64,000 nucleotides of DNA from Oscillibacter hominis (lineage in GTDB: Bacteria; Bacillota; Clostridia; Oscillospirales; Oscillospiraceae): assembly GCF_014334055.1 (NCBI RefSeq), contig NZ_CP060490.1, positions 2,666,001 through 2,730,000 of the forward strand, in the 5' to 3' direction. The notes under the pieces are model-generated. The model saw nothing but the letters and a program-made list of their open reading frames with translations, made no database searches and had not been told where the DNA came from. The position numbers and the translations under genes are program-made. Shown here piece after piece: positions 26,083 through 33,539 of this stretch; positions within the stretch are counted from its first letter, which is position 1, and every line of letters starts with the position of its first letter.

Positions 26083-27291
26083 TCAGTGTTCCACCCGGAA
26101 ATCCCCCTGCTCCCGGGCGCTGGCGCGTCGGGCCTTGTCCGCCGCCAGGGCCTCCAGCAGCGCACCGATGATCTGGTTGGAGACCAAATAGCCTGTGGGT
26201 GTCAGGTGCCAGCGGCCGTCCTCTTCCAGGGCGTAGCCGGCCTGGGCAAAGCGGCGCATCAGGGGCTCCAGCGGGTCAAAGCGCCGGCGGAAGGTCCGTT
26301 CAAACTCCCTCACGTCCAGCCCAAGGGCTGTCCGCAGGCGCAGCATGATGTACTCCGTGTCCCGCTCTGTAAGCGGGATGCGCTCCGATTCGGAGACCAT
26401 GGGCGAACCGGTCAGGACGCCTTGGATGTAGCCCTCTAAGTCACGGCCATAGGCATAGCGGACGCCGCCGAAATCCGAGTGGGCGCCGGGGCCGAAGCCC
26501 GCGTATTCCTGCAGCGTCCAGTACTTCAGGTTGTGGCGGGACTCATGGCCCGGACGGGCGAAGTTGGAAATCTCGTACTGCCGGTAGCCCATGTGCTGCA
26601 AAAACTCCACCGTGTAGAGGTACATGTCCGCCTGGAGATCGTCCCCGGGCAGAGCGAGGCGGTCTTTGGCCTGATAGAGAGGCGTGCCCTCCTCCACCTT
26701 CAGCCCATAGCAGCTAAGATGGTCCGGGTCCAGGGCCGCGGCGGCGGAGAGGTTTTCCTGCCAGCGCTCCATGGTCTGCCCCGGCAGGCCGTAGATGAGG
26801 TCCAGCGACACATCGGGGAACCGGGCCTTCCGGGCATTCTCCACGGCGGTGCGGACCTGGTCCATGGTGTGGACGCGGCCGATGGCGCGCAGCTCCGCGT
26901 CGTCGGCGGACTGCATCCCAAGGGAAATGCGGTTGAAGCCGCAGCGCCGCAGGGCGCGCAGGTCCTTATAGCTGTCGGCGGAGTCAGGATTGGCCTCCAG
27001 GGTGATCTCAGCGTCTTTTGTCACGCCGTAGTGTTTTCGGATGACCTTCAGGATGGCGCACAGCCGGGAGGCTCCCAAGTAGGAGGGGGTGCCCCCGCCG
27101 AAATAGACACTGTCCACGCTGTGCCCCTGGGCCCGGGGAGCGGCCTCTTTCAGATGGGAGCAGAGGGCCTTGGCATACGCATCCATCCTCCCTTCCCGCT
27201 CCGGCAGGGAGTAGAAATCGCAGTAGATGCATTTGCTTTTGCAAAAGGGGATGTGAATATAAAGCCCAAGGGGGCGTTTCGGCTCTTTCAT
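26083..27291 (-). CDS. hemW: radical SAM heme chaperone HemW
   Basis: HemW (402 aa) is a coproporphyrinogen-III-oxidase-like protein that binds heme and inserts it into target enzymes. The radical SAM motif is HIPFCKSKCIYCDFYS (CxxxCxxC). FGGGTPSYLG, EANPDS, NRISLGMQSADDAELRAIGR, VSLDLIYGLPGQT and the C-terminal HemN-type domain (EYAGFGPGAHS) follow. ATG 27291 is chosen because MKEPKRPLGLYIHIPFC is a normal start and GGGAGAG precedes it. The longer open frame reaches into the divergent spoVAC region. True oxygen-independent HemN is less likely. Confidence 0.93.
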   Translation of the reverse strand: MKEPKRPLGLYIHIPFCKSKCIYCDFYSLPEREGRMDAYAKALCSHLKEAAPRAQGHSVDSVYFGGGTPSYLGASRLCAILKVIRKHYGVTKDAEITLEANPDSADSYKDLRALRRCGFNRISLGMQSADDAELRAIGRVHTMDQVRTAVENARKARFPDVSLDLIYGLPGQTMERWQENLSAAAALDPDHLSCYGLKVEEGTPLYQAKDRLALPGDDLQADMYLYTVEFLQHMGYRQYEISNFARPGHESRHNLKYWTLQEYAGFGPGAHSDFGGVRYAYGRDLEGYIQGVLTGSPMVSESERIPLTERDTEYIMLRLRTALGLDVREFERTFRRRFDPLEPLMRRFAQAGYALEEDGRWHLTPTGYLVSNQIIGALLEALAADKARRASAREQGDFRVEH

Positions 27292-27417
27292 GCGGAATCT
27301 CTCCCATCCAATCGTTGAATCCGCACATAGTGTAGCGCCTTTGACCGGCTTTGGCAAGGAAAAGGGGATAGTTTTCTCAAAATAGGGAGAAACTACAAGG
27401 CGGAAGGAGGCAGCGAT

Positions 27418-27852
27418 ATGACACCAAAGGAGTACCAATCTTACGTCAAGCAAAAGCAGAAAAAGTCCCCCCTGGCCAAGAATCTGCTTCTGGCCTTTGT
27501 CATCGGCGGAGCCATCTGTGTGCTGGGGCAGCTGATTATGAACGGCTTCAGCGCGCTGGGCCTGGGGAAGGAAGACGCGGGGACCGCCACGTCCGAGGCC
27601 TTGGTGTTTCTCTCCGCATTGGCCACCGGCTTGAACCTCTACAACAAGCTGGCCCGGTTCGGCGGAGCGGGCACGCTGGTGCCTATCACCGGCTTTGCCA
27701 ACGCGGTGGTCTCGCCGGCCATTGATTTCAAAAGCGAGGGCATCATCACCGGCATGGCCACCAAGATGTTCCTCATCGCCGGTCCGGTGATCGTTTTCGG
27801 CGTCACAGCCAGCGTGATTTACGGCGTGATTTTGTGCCTGATGGGGGCATAG
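27418..27852 (+). CDS. spoVAC: stage V sporulation protein AC
   Basis: SpoVAC (144 aa) is a membrane channel subunit that moves calcium-dipicolinate into the developing spore and out at germination. YQSYVKQKQKKSPLAKNLLLAF and FLSALATGLNLYNKLARFGGAGTLVPITGFANAV match the family, with four or so membrane helices. AAGGAGGCAGCGAT precedes the ATG. It stands alone: the usual partners spoVAD and spoVAE do not follow, and a terminator comes immediately. A forespore sigma-G promoter is expected, but I could not identify one by eye. Confidence 0.93.
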   Translation: MTPKEYQSYVKQKQKKSPLAKNLLLAFVIGGAICVLGQLIMNGFSALGLGKEDAGTATSEALVFLSALATGLNLYNKLARFGGAGTLVPITGFANAVVSPAIDFKSEGIITGMATKMFLIAGPVIVFGVTASVIYGVILCLMGA

Positions 27853-27889
27853 GAAAAGGCAGGGGGTTTCCCCCTGCCTTTTCCTTTTT
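27852..27889 (+). terminator. intrinsic terminator of spoVAC
   Basis: GGAAAAGGCAGGGGG, loop TTT, then the exact complement followed by TTTTTA, right at the stop codon. Confidence 0.95.
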
Positions 27890-27977
27890 AATGTTTTGAT
27901 CTATTATAAGGAATTTTTATCGATATTATCCGTTGGACAAACTCCCGCTGCCTAATTAAAGTAAAAAGGGCTTCCTG

Positions 27978-28006
27978 TTCCCAAGGAGCCCCTCTGTGCT
28001 TGGGAA
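27978..28006 (+). other. hairpin in the metN leader
   Basis: TTCCCAAG (27978-27985) and CTTGGGAA (27999-28006) form a perfect 8-bp stem with a 13-base loop. No T-run follows, and no SAM or T-box signature is visible in the 140 bases before metN. Confidence 0.5.
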
Positions 28007-28029
28007 GACTGTCAATGGAGTGAACGCAT

Positions 28030-28758
28030 TTGATTCGAATTGAGCATCTGACAAAAAAATATGGGGATGAGGCCGTCCTCAACGACATCAGCCTCACCAT
28101 CGAACCCCGCGACATCTATGGCGTGGTGGGACAAAGCGGCGTGGGGAAATCCACGCTGCTGAACTGCATCAACCGTCTGGAGGAATTTGAAAGCGGTACG
28201 ATCGACGTGGACGGGCTCCGTGTGGAGACGCTGAGCCGCCGGGAGCTGAGGATATTTCGCAAAAATGTGGGGATGATCTTTCAGGATTTTTCCTTGATCG
28301 GGCGGAAAAACGTATTTGACAACATTGCAATGCCCTTGGAGTGCTGGGGATATGACCGGGTCAAAATCAAACGGCGGGTGGAGGAGCTGGCGGAAATTGT
28401 AGGCCTGGAAGAGAAACTGGCGGTTCGGCCCGCAGAGCTCTCCGGCGGACAGAAACAGCGGGTGGCCATTGCCCGCGCCCTGACGCTGAATCCCTCTTAT
28501 CTGCTCTCTGACGAGGCAACCTCTGCATTGGATCCCAAGACGGCGATATCCATTGTCAAGCTGCTGCAGGATATCAACCACAGATATGGAATTACCATCG
28601 TTTTGGTGTCCCATCAACTGGACATTGTGGAGTCCATCTGCAATCGCGTGTGCATTTTGGAGCAGGGCAGAGTTGCAGAGGAGGGCATGGCGGAGAGCCT
28701 CTTTGACCGGCCCTCCATTGCGCTGCGTTCTTTGAAGGGGGAGTTGACGGATGCTTAG
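28030..28758 (+). CDS. metN: ABC transporter ATP-binding protein, MetN-type
   Basis: The 242-aa ATPase has Walker A GQSGVGKSTLLN, signature LSGGQKQRVAIARAL, Walker B YLLSDEATSALD and switch VLVSHQLDIVESIC. Sequence and partners fit the methionine importer MetNIQ. Typical MetN is about 340 aa with a C-terminal NIL/ACT domain that gives feedback by methionine; that domain is absent here. TTG start with GGAG nine bases upstream. It overlaps metI by eight bases. The substrate could be another amino acid or a methionine relative. Confidence 0.88.
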   Translation: MIRIEHLTKKYGDEAVLNDISLTIEPRDIYGVVGQSGVGKSTLLNCINRLEEFESGTIDVDGLRVETLSRRELRIFRKNVGMIFQDFSLIGRKNVFDNIAMPLECWGYDRVKIKRRVEELAEIVGLEEKLAVRPAELSGGQKQRVAIARALTLNPSYLLSDEATSALDPKTAISIVKLLQDINHRYGITIVLVSHQLDIVESICNRVCILEQGRVAEEGMAESLFDRPSIALRSLKGELTDA

Positions 28759-29437
28759 CACGCTTGCCGCGGAATTCGCCAAATCCAGACTGATTAAGTA
28801 CCTGCCCACTGTCATTCTGCCGGCCATAGGGTCAACCCTGACCATGGTGGCGGTTTCAGCGGTCTTTTCCATTGCCATCGGCATGGTGCTTGGTTCGGTG
28901 CTGTATGTCACCGATCGGGATGGGCTTTTGCCAAACCGGTACATATATGGGATTTTGAGCCGGGTGACCGATGTGATCCGCTCGTTTCCCACATTTATTT
29001 TGATTGTGGCGGTCAGCCCTCTGACGCGGGCGGTCATCGGAACCACCATCGGCACCAAGGCCGCCATCTTTGCCATTACCCTGGGCTGCTTCCCCTTCGC
29101 GGCCAGAATGACGGAATCCGCCCTGCAGACTGTGGACCGGAAGCTTGTAAAGGCCATGCAGTCTTTTGGAGCGTCTATTTTCCAGATCATCTGGAAGGTG
29201 CTGTTTGTTGAGGCGCTGCCTGTTCTGGTTTCCAACTATACCATCATGCTGATCAACATGATCAACATGTCGGCCATGGCGGGCGCGGTGGGCGCCGGGG
29301 GCCTTGGCGCAATCGCCCTGACCTATGGGTACCAGCAATTCGACTACGTAATCATGTACGTTGTCGTTGTCATCCTGATCGTCATTGTGAGTTTGCTGCA
29401 ATCGTTGAGCAAGCTGCTTTACCAGCGGCTGAAATAA
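28751..29437 (+). CDS. metI: ABC transporter permease, MetI-type
   Basis: The 228-aa permease has about five helices and the MetI blocks TVILPAIGSTLTMVAVSAVFSI, VIRSFPTFILIVAVSPLTRAVIGTTIG and AMAGAVGAGGLGAIALTYGY. The coupling helix that contacts MetN lies around ESALQTVDRKLVKAMQSFGAS. It overlaps metN and is followed by metQ after 15 bases, so the three form one operon. Confidence 0.93.
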   Translation: MLSTLAAEFAKSRLIKYLPTVILPAIGSTLTMVAVSAVFSIAIGMVLGSVLYVTDRDGLLPNRYIYGILSRVTDVIRSFPTFILIVAVSPLTRAVIGTTIGTKAAIFAITLGCFPFAARMTESALQTVDRKLVKAMQSFGASIFQIIWKVLFVEALPVLVSNYTIMLINMINMSAMAGAVGAGGLGAIALTYGYQQFDYVIMYVVVVILIVIVSLLQSLSKLLYQRLK

Positions 29438-29452
29438 GAAAGGAACAAAAAG

Positions 29453-30307
29453 ATGAAAAACAAAATGATTCGCATGACTGCAGCGGCTTTGCTGCTGGCT
29501 TTGTCTCTCACCGGCTGCGGAACTGCCGCCTCCGGCAGCGCGTCCAGCGGCGCCTCGACCGACTCTTTGCAGACCATCAAGATCGGTGTGACCGCCATAT
29601 CCCAAATCACCTATGAGGCCATTGAGTCTCGCTTTGCGGACAAAGGCTACCAGACGGAATTTGTCATGTTTGATTCCAACCCTGTGGTATTGGAGGCCTG
29701 TGCCGCCGGCGAGGTGGACATGGCCCTGGGCCAGCACGCCCGCTATGTCCAGACCTATAATGAAAACAACGGGTCCGACCTAACCATGGTCAAGCCCTAT
29801 GGGTATTACACAGGAATCGGCCTGTATTCTGAAAAATACACAGCGATCGATGAAATCCCCGATGGCGCGCAGATCGCGATTATGAATGATGCCCAGAATA
29901 TGTCCATTGCCTTGATGATCCTGCGGGATGCGGGACTGATCGAACTGGATGAATCCGTGGATACCTATACCACTGCCGATATCACTGCAAATCCCAAGAA
30001 TCTGCAGATTATCGACATGGATCAGGCCCAGACCGTGGCAGCGCTGACGGACATGGACGCGGCCTGCGTATTCTTCACCCATATGAGCAATGCCGGCAAG
30101 GACCCTGCCTCCTATATTGTCCGGGACTCCGTCATGATCAACTATCCCATGGGAGCCATTGTCCGGGGGGAGGATGCCCAGTCCGATTGGGCCGTAGCCT
30201 ATGCCGAGTGCTTCAAAGAGCAGAGCGTCCGGGATGCCATCGACGAACAGCTCCCCGGCGTATTTGCATTCTATGAAAGCGATGATCAGGTCACATTTGA
30301 CTATTGA
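29453..30307 (+). CDS. metQ: MetQ/NlpA-family substrate-binding lipoprotein
   Basis: The 284-aa lipoprotein has a signal and lipobox (LALSLTGCG, Cys near 22), then a Ser/Gly/Ala linker and the NlpA fold: IKIGVTAISQITYEAI, FVMFDSNPVVLEACAAGEVDMALGQH, then GAQIAIMNDAQNMSIAL. In this family the protein captures methionine outside the membrane for MetNI. AAAGGAACAAAAAG precedes the ATG. No terminator with a T-run is seen on the plus strand in the following 95 bases. Confidence 0.93.
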   Translation: MKNKMIRMTAAALLLALSLTGCGTAASGSASSGASTDSLQTIKIGVTAISQITYEAIESRFADKGYQTEFVMFDSNPVVLEACAAGEVDMALGQHARYVQTYNENNGSDLTMVKPYGYYTGIGLYSEKYTAIDEIPDGAQIAIMNDAQNMSIALMILRDAGLIELDESVDTYTTADITANPKNLQIIDMDQAQTVAALTDMDAACVFFTHMSNAGKDPASYIVRDSVMINYPMGAIVRGEDAQSDWAVAYAECFKEQSVRDAIDEQLPGVFAFYESDDQVTFDY

Positions 30308-30395
30308 GAAGAGCGCGATGGGCAGAATGCCACTCGATTCTTTCACAGGATTTTTTCCCTTGCGGTCCGCTGGCCGATGCTGTCCGTGAACTGAA

Positions 30396-30433
30396 AAAAC
30401 AGGCGGCGCGGAAACAAAAGTTTCCGCGCCGCC
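30396..30433 (-). terminator. intrinsic terminator of the tail-like gene pair
   Basis: On the minus strand a perfect 14-bp stem (30433-30420 with 30415-30402), loop TTTT, is followed by TGTTTTTTC. It ends transcripts of the 36-aa and tail-like genes and faces metQ. Confidence 0.9.
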
Positions 30434-30436
30434 TCA

Positions 30437-30547
30437 TTAGGATTCCTCCTCCGTCTGGGGAGTGGATTCAAAGTAGTCCTCCGGAACCTCCCGGCGGACC
30501 AGCTCCTGGGTGCCGTCGGCACGGCAGATTAAAACGTCGATGGTCAT
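30437..30547 (-). CDS. 36-aa hypothetical protein downstream of the tail-like gene
   Basis: ATG 30547 directly follows the TAG stop of the upstream gene, with GGGGGGTGAAG as the ribosome site. The peptide begins MTIDVLICRADGTQELVRRE and ends with an acidic tail (QTEEES). Small ORFs of this size often follow tail-fibre genes in phages, but I do not recognise a family. Support is position, ribosome site and a terminator four bases after its stop. Confidence 0.55.
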   Translation of the reverse strand: MTIDVLICRADGTQELVRREVPEDYFESTPQTEEES

Positions 30548-31108
30548 CTACTTCACCCCCCAGAGCTCGATCTTTGACCCGGCCCCGATAAAGTCGGTGT
30601 CGCTGGCGCCGTTAAGCACCAGGGCGCTGAGGCCTTCGTACGTGTAGGTGTTGCTTTTTCCATAGAAGAAAACGCCGCCAAAGGTGATGCCGCGCAGGTA
30701 CTGGGCAGGGTTGTGGAGGATGAGGGCGATCATGTAGACGGTGTTCAGCGTGGAGCTGGAGGAATAAAACCTGCCCAGGCCCACGAAATCGGAGCCTAAG
30801 TTGCCCATGGAGTCACAGGAGCATTTGTTAGTGGTCCCGCCGGGGGGAGAGTACCACCAGCTGCAGGTTCCCACGCTGGTGGGCGTCAGCACACCCACCA
30901 GGTACTTCCAGTCGGCAAAGTTGATGTCAGTGACGTCCACCTCCACACGGGCGGCCTTCTCCTGGGTGACCACTTCCTTCAGCTTGTAGTACTGGAGCTT
31001 GGCCCCCAGGGCGTTTTCCAATTTCTGGTTGTCGGCGTTGAAATCCGTGCGGAGGATGCGGTCGCTGTCCTCCCACTGGTTGAGCTCATAGGTTTGCGTA
31101 TGGTTCAT
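30548..31108 (-). CDS. phage tail/fibre-like protein (isolated)
   Basis: The 186-aa protein begins MNHTQTYELNQWEDSDRILR, followed by TDFNADNQKLENAL, a pattern I associate with tail or fibre proteins of clostridial prophages and phage-derived particles. The C-terminal part is Ser/Thr/Gly/Tyr-rich (PPGGTTNKCSCDSMGNLGSD, then GGVFFYGKSNTYTYEG), like a receptor-binding tip. No capsid, terminase, integrase or lysis gene is near, so it is a remnant or a domesticated gene. AAAGGAG precedes ATG 31108. Confidence 0.6.
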   Translation of the reverse strand: MNHTQTYELNQWEDSDRILRTDFNADNQKLENALGAKLQYYKLKEVVTQEKAARVEVDVTDINFADWKYLVGVLTPTSVGTCSWWYSPPGGTTNKCSCDSMGNLGSDFVGLGRFYSSSSTLNTVYMIALILHNPAQYLRGITFGGVFFYGKSNTYTYEGLSALVLNGASDTDFIGAGSKIELWGVK

Positions 31109-31261
31109 AAGCGCTCCTTTCATTCTGAAGAGATACGGGAAATCAACCTTCCGCCCGTATTTACAGGAAATTGCACGGCTGCGTGCAAGCGGAAAAATTC
31201 TTGTGGGACAGAGGAGAATGTGGTATAACGAAAGAAGAATATAACGTAAGGAGTGCTGCAG

Positions 31262-31633
31262 ATGAAGACCATCCATACCGACCTGGCCCCCGCGGCCGTA
31301 GGCCCCTACTCCCAGGCAAAATCCACCGGCAACTTTGTATTCACCTCCGGCCAGATTCCCCTGGACCCTGTCACGGGCGCCCTGGTGGGCGACGACATCG
31401 CGGCCCAGAGCGAACAGGCGCTGACCAATCTGAAGGCGGTCTTGGAAGCGGCGGGATCCGACTGCTCCAAGGTGGTGAAGACCACCTGCTTCCTCACCGA
31501 CATGGGGAACTTTGCTGCCTTCAATGAGGTGTATGCCAAGTATTTCCCCGACCGGCCCGCCCGCTCCTGCTTTGCCGTAGTCGCTCTGCCCAAGGGCGCT
31601 CTGGTGGAAGTGGAGGCAGTCGCAGAGCTGTAA
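31262..31633 (+). CDS. ridA: RidA-family enamine/imine deaminase
   Basis: RidA (123 aa) hydrolyses reactive 2-aminoacrylate-type enamines and protects PLP enzymes. Family blocks are AVGPYSQAKSTGNFVFTSGQ, IPLDPVTGALVG, TTCFLTDMGNFAAFNEVYAKYF and the C-terminal RSCFAVVALPKGALVEVEAVA, with the conserved Arg before Ser-Cys. Length is normal. AAGGAG lies eight bases before ATG 31262. It forms a single-gene unit with its own terminator. Confidence 0.95.
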   Translation: MKTIHTDLAPAAVGPYSQAKSTGNFVFTSGQIPLDPVTGALVGDDIAAQSEQALTNLKAVLEAAGSDCSKVVKTTCFLTDMGNFAAFNEVYAKYFPDRPARSCFAVVALPKGALVEVEAVAEL

Positions 31634-31635
31634 AT

Positions 31636-31668
31636 GAAAAAGAAGGAGCATCTGCTCCTTCTTTTTTT
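31636..31668 (+). terminator. intrinsic terminator of ridA
   Basis: AAAAAGAAGGAGCA, loop TC, TGCTCCTTCTTTTTTT, three bases after the stop. The T-run makes it strong on the plus strand. Confidence 0.93.
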
Positions 31669-31708
31669 ATGCCGTTGGACTTGCTTCATTTCCCGTGGAC
31701 TGACGATC

Positions 31709-32755
31709 TTACGTCCGTATGATGAGGTCCGCCCGAGCCCGGGTCTGATTGGCTGCAAAGTACTGGTTTTCCAGCGGGATCCAGAGGGTACGGAACTGCT
31801 CGTAGGAGTCCTCTCCGCCCCGCAGGCGGATGCGCCGGGCCTGCTCCTCCGGCGGGGTTTCCACAAATACCCGCAGATCGTAGGCGCCGCTGCCAAAGTA
31901 GGGATGGCAGCTGTAGGTGCCCTCTATGATGGTGACGGGCCGTACCTCTGTGCGGACAGTGCCGCAGTAGCCTCCCTGGCGGCAGGAAAACCGCCGGTAG
32001 GCAAAGGACTCCCCCCGAATAAGGGGCGTGAGCACCTCCTCCTGAAACCGCTCGTAGTGGACGTTGCCCCTGGCCCGGCGCTCAGGGGTGCGCAGCTCCG
32101 GCGGCAGGAAAAAGTCGTCCATATGGATCAGCGTGCTGTCATAGAGGGGGGCCAGCAGCTCTGCCAGGGTGGTTTTTCCTCCTCCGCAGTTGCCGTCCAG
32201 GGCCACAACCACCCGGCCCTTTTTCCGCAGCACGTCCTCCATGGCGCAAAGAAGAGGCAGCAGCTGCTCATATCGGGCGGAAATCAGCCGGTAAGCCGGA
32301 CGGTACAGCCGCCGGTAGGACTCACTGTGGCGCAGCGGCGGGAGGGAGGAGAAGTCATAGCCTGCCAAAAAGCGGTCCAGCGCCTGCAGGTCGAAGGAAA
32401 AGGCGTCTATGTTCTCCTTCAAATCGGACAGCCGCCGCAAAAAGCCGTCAGCGCTGCCGCTGCGCTCCTCCGCCGAACGGCAGAAGAGCTGGGCAATCGT
32501 CTCCTCCCTCAGCCCCGCCTCCCGGGCGGGGCCCAGGTACAGCCGGGAGACCCGCTCCCCGCAGGGCTCGCTGAGCGCCGTGTCCGCTGGGGCGGAGGGA
32601 GACTCCTTTCTAATGAGCGCCAGGGCGGACTCCGCATCACCCAGCAGGTGTTCGCCGCCGAATTCGGCCTGATAGCAGAGCTTTACGGCATCGGCGCACT
32701 CCATGGCGCTGTAGACGCCGGCATGGCGGCGGAGAATGGATGTAAACTCACTCAT
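31709..32755 (-). CDS. P-loop small-molecule kinase (uridine kinase/PanK-like) with extra N-terminal domain
   Basis: The 348-aa protein has a C-terminal kinase half starting near residue 165: VVVALDGNCGGGKTTLAELL is Walker A, and LIHMDDFFLPPELRT is the substrate-side Asp pair. RGNVHYERFQEEVLTPLI and VTIIEGTYSCHP follow. The layout matches uridine kinase, phosphoribulokinase and type I pantothenate kinase. The ~160-residue N-terminal part is helical and charged, and I do not recognise it. Its ATG overlaps the ECF S-component stop by eight bases, so importer and kinase are co-translated. The kinase may trap the imported vitamin or nucleoside by phosphorylation (inference). Confidence 0.75.
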   Translation of the reverse strand: MSEFTSILRRHAGVYSAMECADAVKLCYQAEFGGEHLLGDAESALALIRKESPSAPADTALSEPCGERVSRLYLGPAREAGLREETIAQLFCRSAEERSGSADGFLRRLSDLKENIDAFSFDLQALDRFLAGYDFSSLPPLRHSESYRRLYRPAYRLISARYEQLLPLLCAMEDVLRKKGRVVVALDGNCGGGKTTLAELLAPLYDSTLIHMDDFFLPPELRTPERRARGNVHYERFQEEVLTPLIRGESFAYRRFSCRQGGYCGTVRTEVRPVTIIEGTYSCHPYFGSGAYDLRVFVETPPEEQARRIRLRGGEDSYEQFRTLWIPLENQYFAANQTRARADLIIRT

Positions 32756-33266
32756 CAAGCATCAGGTTTCCTTTCCGCAGGGCGATCAGGATGGCGGGAA
32801 TCAGGACGATCTGCAAAATGATGCCCGGAATGGCATTGAGGAAAGCGCCGGAGACAAAGGCCGCCCAGGTGAAGCCGCCCAGCCCCAGGAGGAAGCACTC
32901 CGCAATGCCCCAGACCACACGGCCTGCCGCCATGGCCAGGATCAGCGAGACAAAGAGCATGCCGGTCTTCTTGGGCAGCAGCTGGTAGAAGACACCGGTA
33001 AAGGCACCGTAGGCCGCCAGCTCAAAGGCCATAGCCATGCCGGTGGGGAAAATCGGCGGCATGCCGAACATGGCAAAGCGCAGAAGCGGGGCGATGAAGC
33101 CCACCGCCAGGCCGTAGGGCCAGCCGCACAGAAAGCCGCACAGCAGCACGGGAAGGTGCATGGGCAGCAGCATGCTGCCGATTTGGGGGATCTGGCCGGT
33201 GAGAAAGGGCAGCACCATGCACAGGGCCAGCATCAGGGCGGATACCGTCAGCTTTTTGAGGTTCAT
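32748..33266 (-). CDS. ECF transporter S component (PF12822-like)
   Basis: The 172-aa membrane protein begins MNLKKLTVSALMLALCMVLP, then has PMHLPVLLCGFLCGWPYGLAVGFIAPLLRFAMFGMPP, with about six helices. This is the pattern of ECF substrate-binding subunits, whose relatives take folate, pantothenate, riboflavin or other cofactors. It lies alone with the kinase, so the EcfA/T module must be encoded elsewhere. ATG 33266 follows AAAGGAGAG. A strong promoter and a leader terminator precede it. The substrate is not determined. Confidence 0.85.
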   Translation of the reverse strand: MNLKKLTVSALMLALCMVLPFLTGQIPQIGSMLLPMHLPVLLCGFLCGWPYGLAVGFIAPLLRFAMFGMPPIFPTGMAMAFELAAYGAFTGVFYQLLPKKTGMLFVSLILAMAAGRVVWGIAECFLLGLGGFTWAAFVSGAFLNAIPGIILQIVLIPAILIALRKGNLMLDE

Positions 33267-33305
33267 ATGGGGTTCTCTCCTTTGTATCGCACGCACGTTG
33301 GGTGC

Positions 33306-33356
33306 AAAAAAATATAAGGAAGGCATCTGCTTTCTGCTGAAAACAGATACCTTCCT
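33306..33356 (-). terminator. leader terminator upstream of the ECF/kinase operon
   Basis: On the minus strand AGGAAGGTATCTG (33356-33344) pairs with CAGATGCCTTCCT (33329-33317) with one mismatch, then TATATTTTTTT. It lies between promoter and start codon, the layout of an attenuator. Confidence 0.9.
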
Positions 33357-33420
33357 GGTATCACAATGTACGGAGACGCGAAACCGGCTGGGCCGGTGTG
33401 GACCGGCTTCCTGTCGGTTC
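33357..33420 (-). promoter_or_regulatory. candidate RNA-sensor region of the ECF/kinase leader
   Basis: About 64 nt lie between transcript start and terminator. GAAGCCGG can pair with CCGGTTTC, or CCGG-TCCACA-CCGG can form locally. The AGGAAGCCGGT..ACCGGC.CAGCC stretch recalls part of a cobalamin aptamer, but the region is far too short for that class. THF, TPP, FMN and preQ1-I signatures are not seen. Confidence 0.5.
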
Positions 33421-33426
33421 CGGAGT

Positions 33427-33455
33427 ATTTTACCACACGAAACCGGCTGTGTCAA
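33427..33455 (-). promoter_or_regulatory. sigma-A promoter of the ECF/kinase operon
   Basis: On the minus strand TTGACA (33455-33450), 17 bases, TAAAAT (33432-33427). It is nearly consensus. A 12-base element in its spacer (33438-33449) recurs exactly at 33379-33390 in the leader. Confidence 0.88.
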
Positions 33456-33539
33456 TGGAGCTTTGTGTATGCTAAGAGCTTCGGCGGCTTCCTTTTTGGC
33501 TCTGTGATTTTACATAAGCAGGAGAATTGGGGCGTCACC

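Noticed and set aside
27890..28029. SAM riboswitch or methionine T-box before metN
   Set aside because: No K-turn/SAM-I core, no T-box motif; only a small hairpin without a T-run.
33267..33420. THF, TPP, FMN, preQ1-I or cobalamin riboswitch before the ECF gene
   Set aside because: Characteristic conserved segments were not found and the leader is too short for TPP, FMN or cobalamin; the class is left open.
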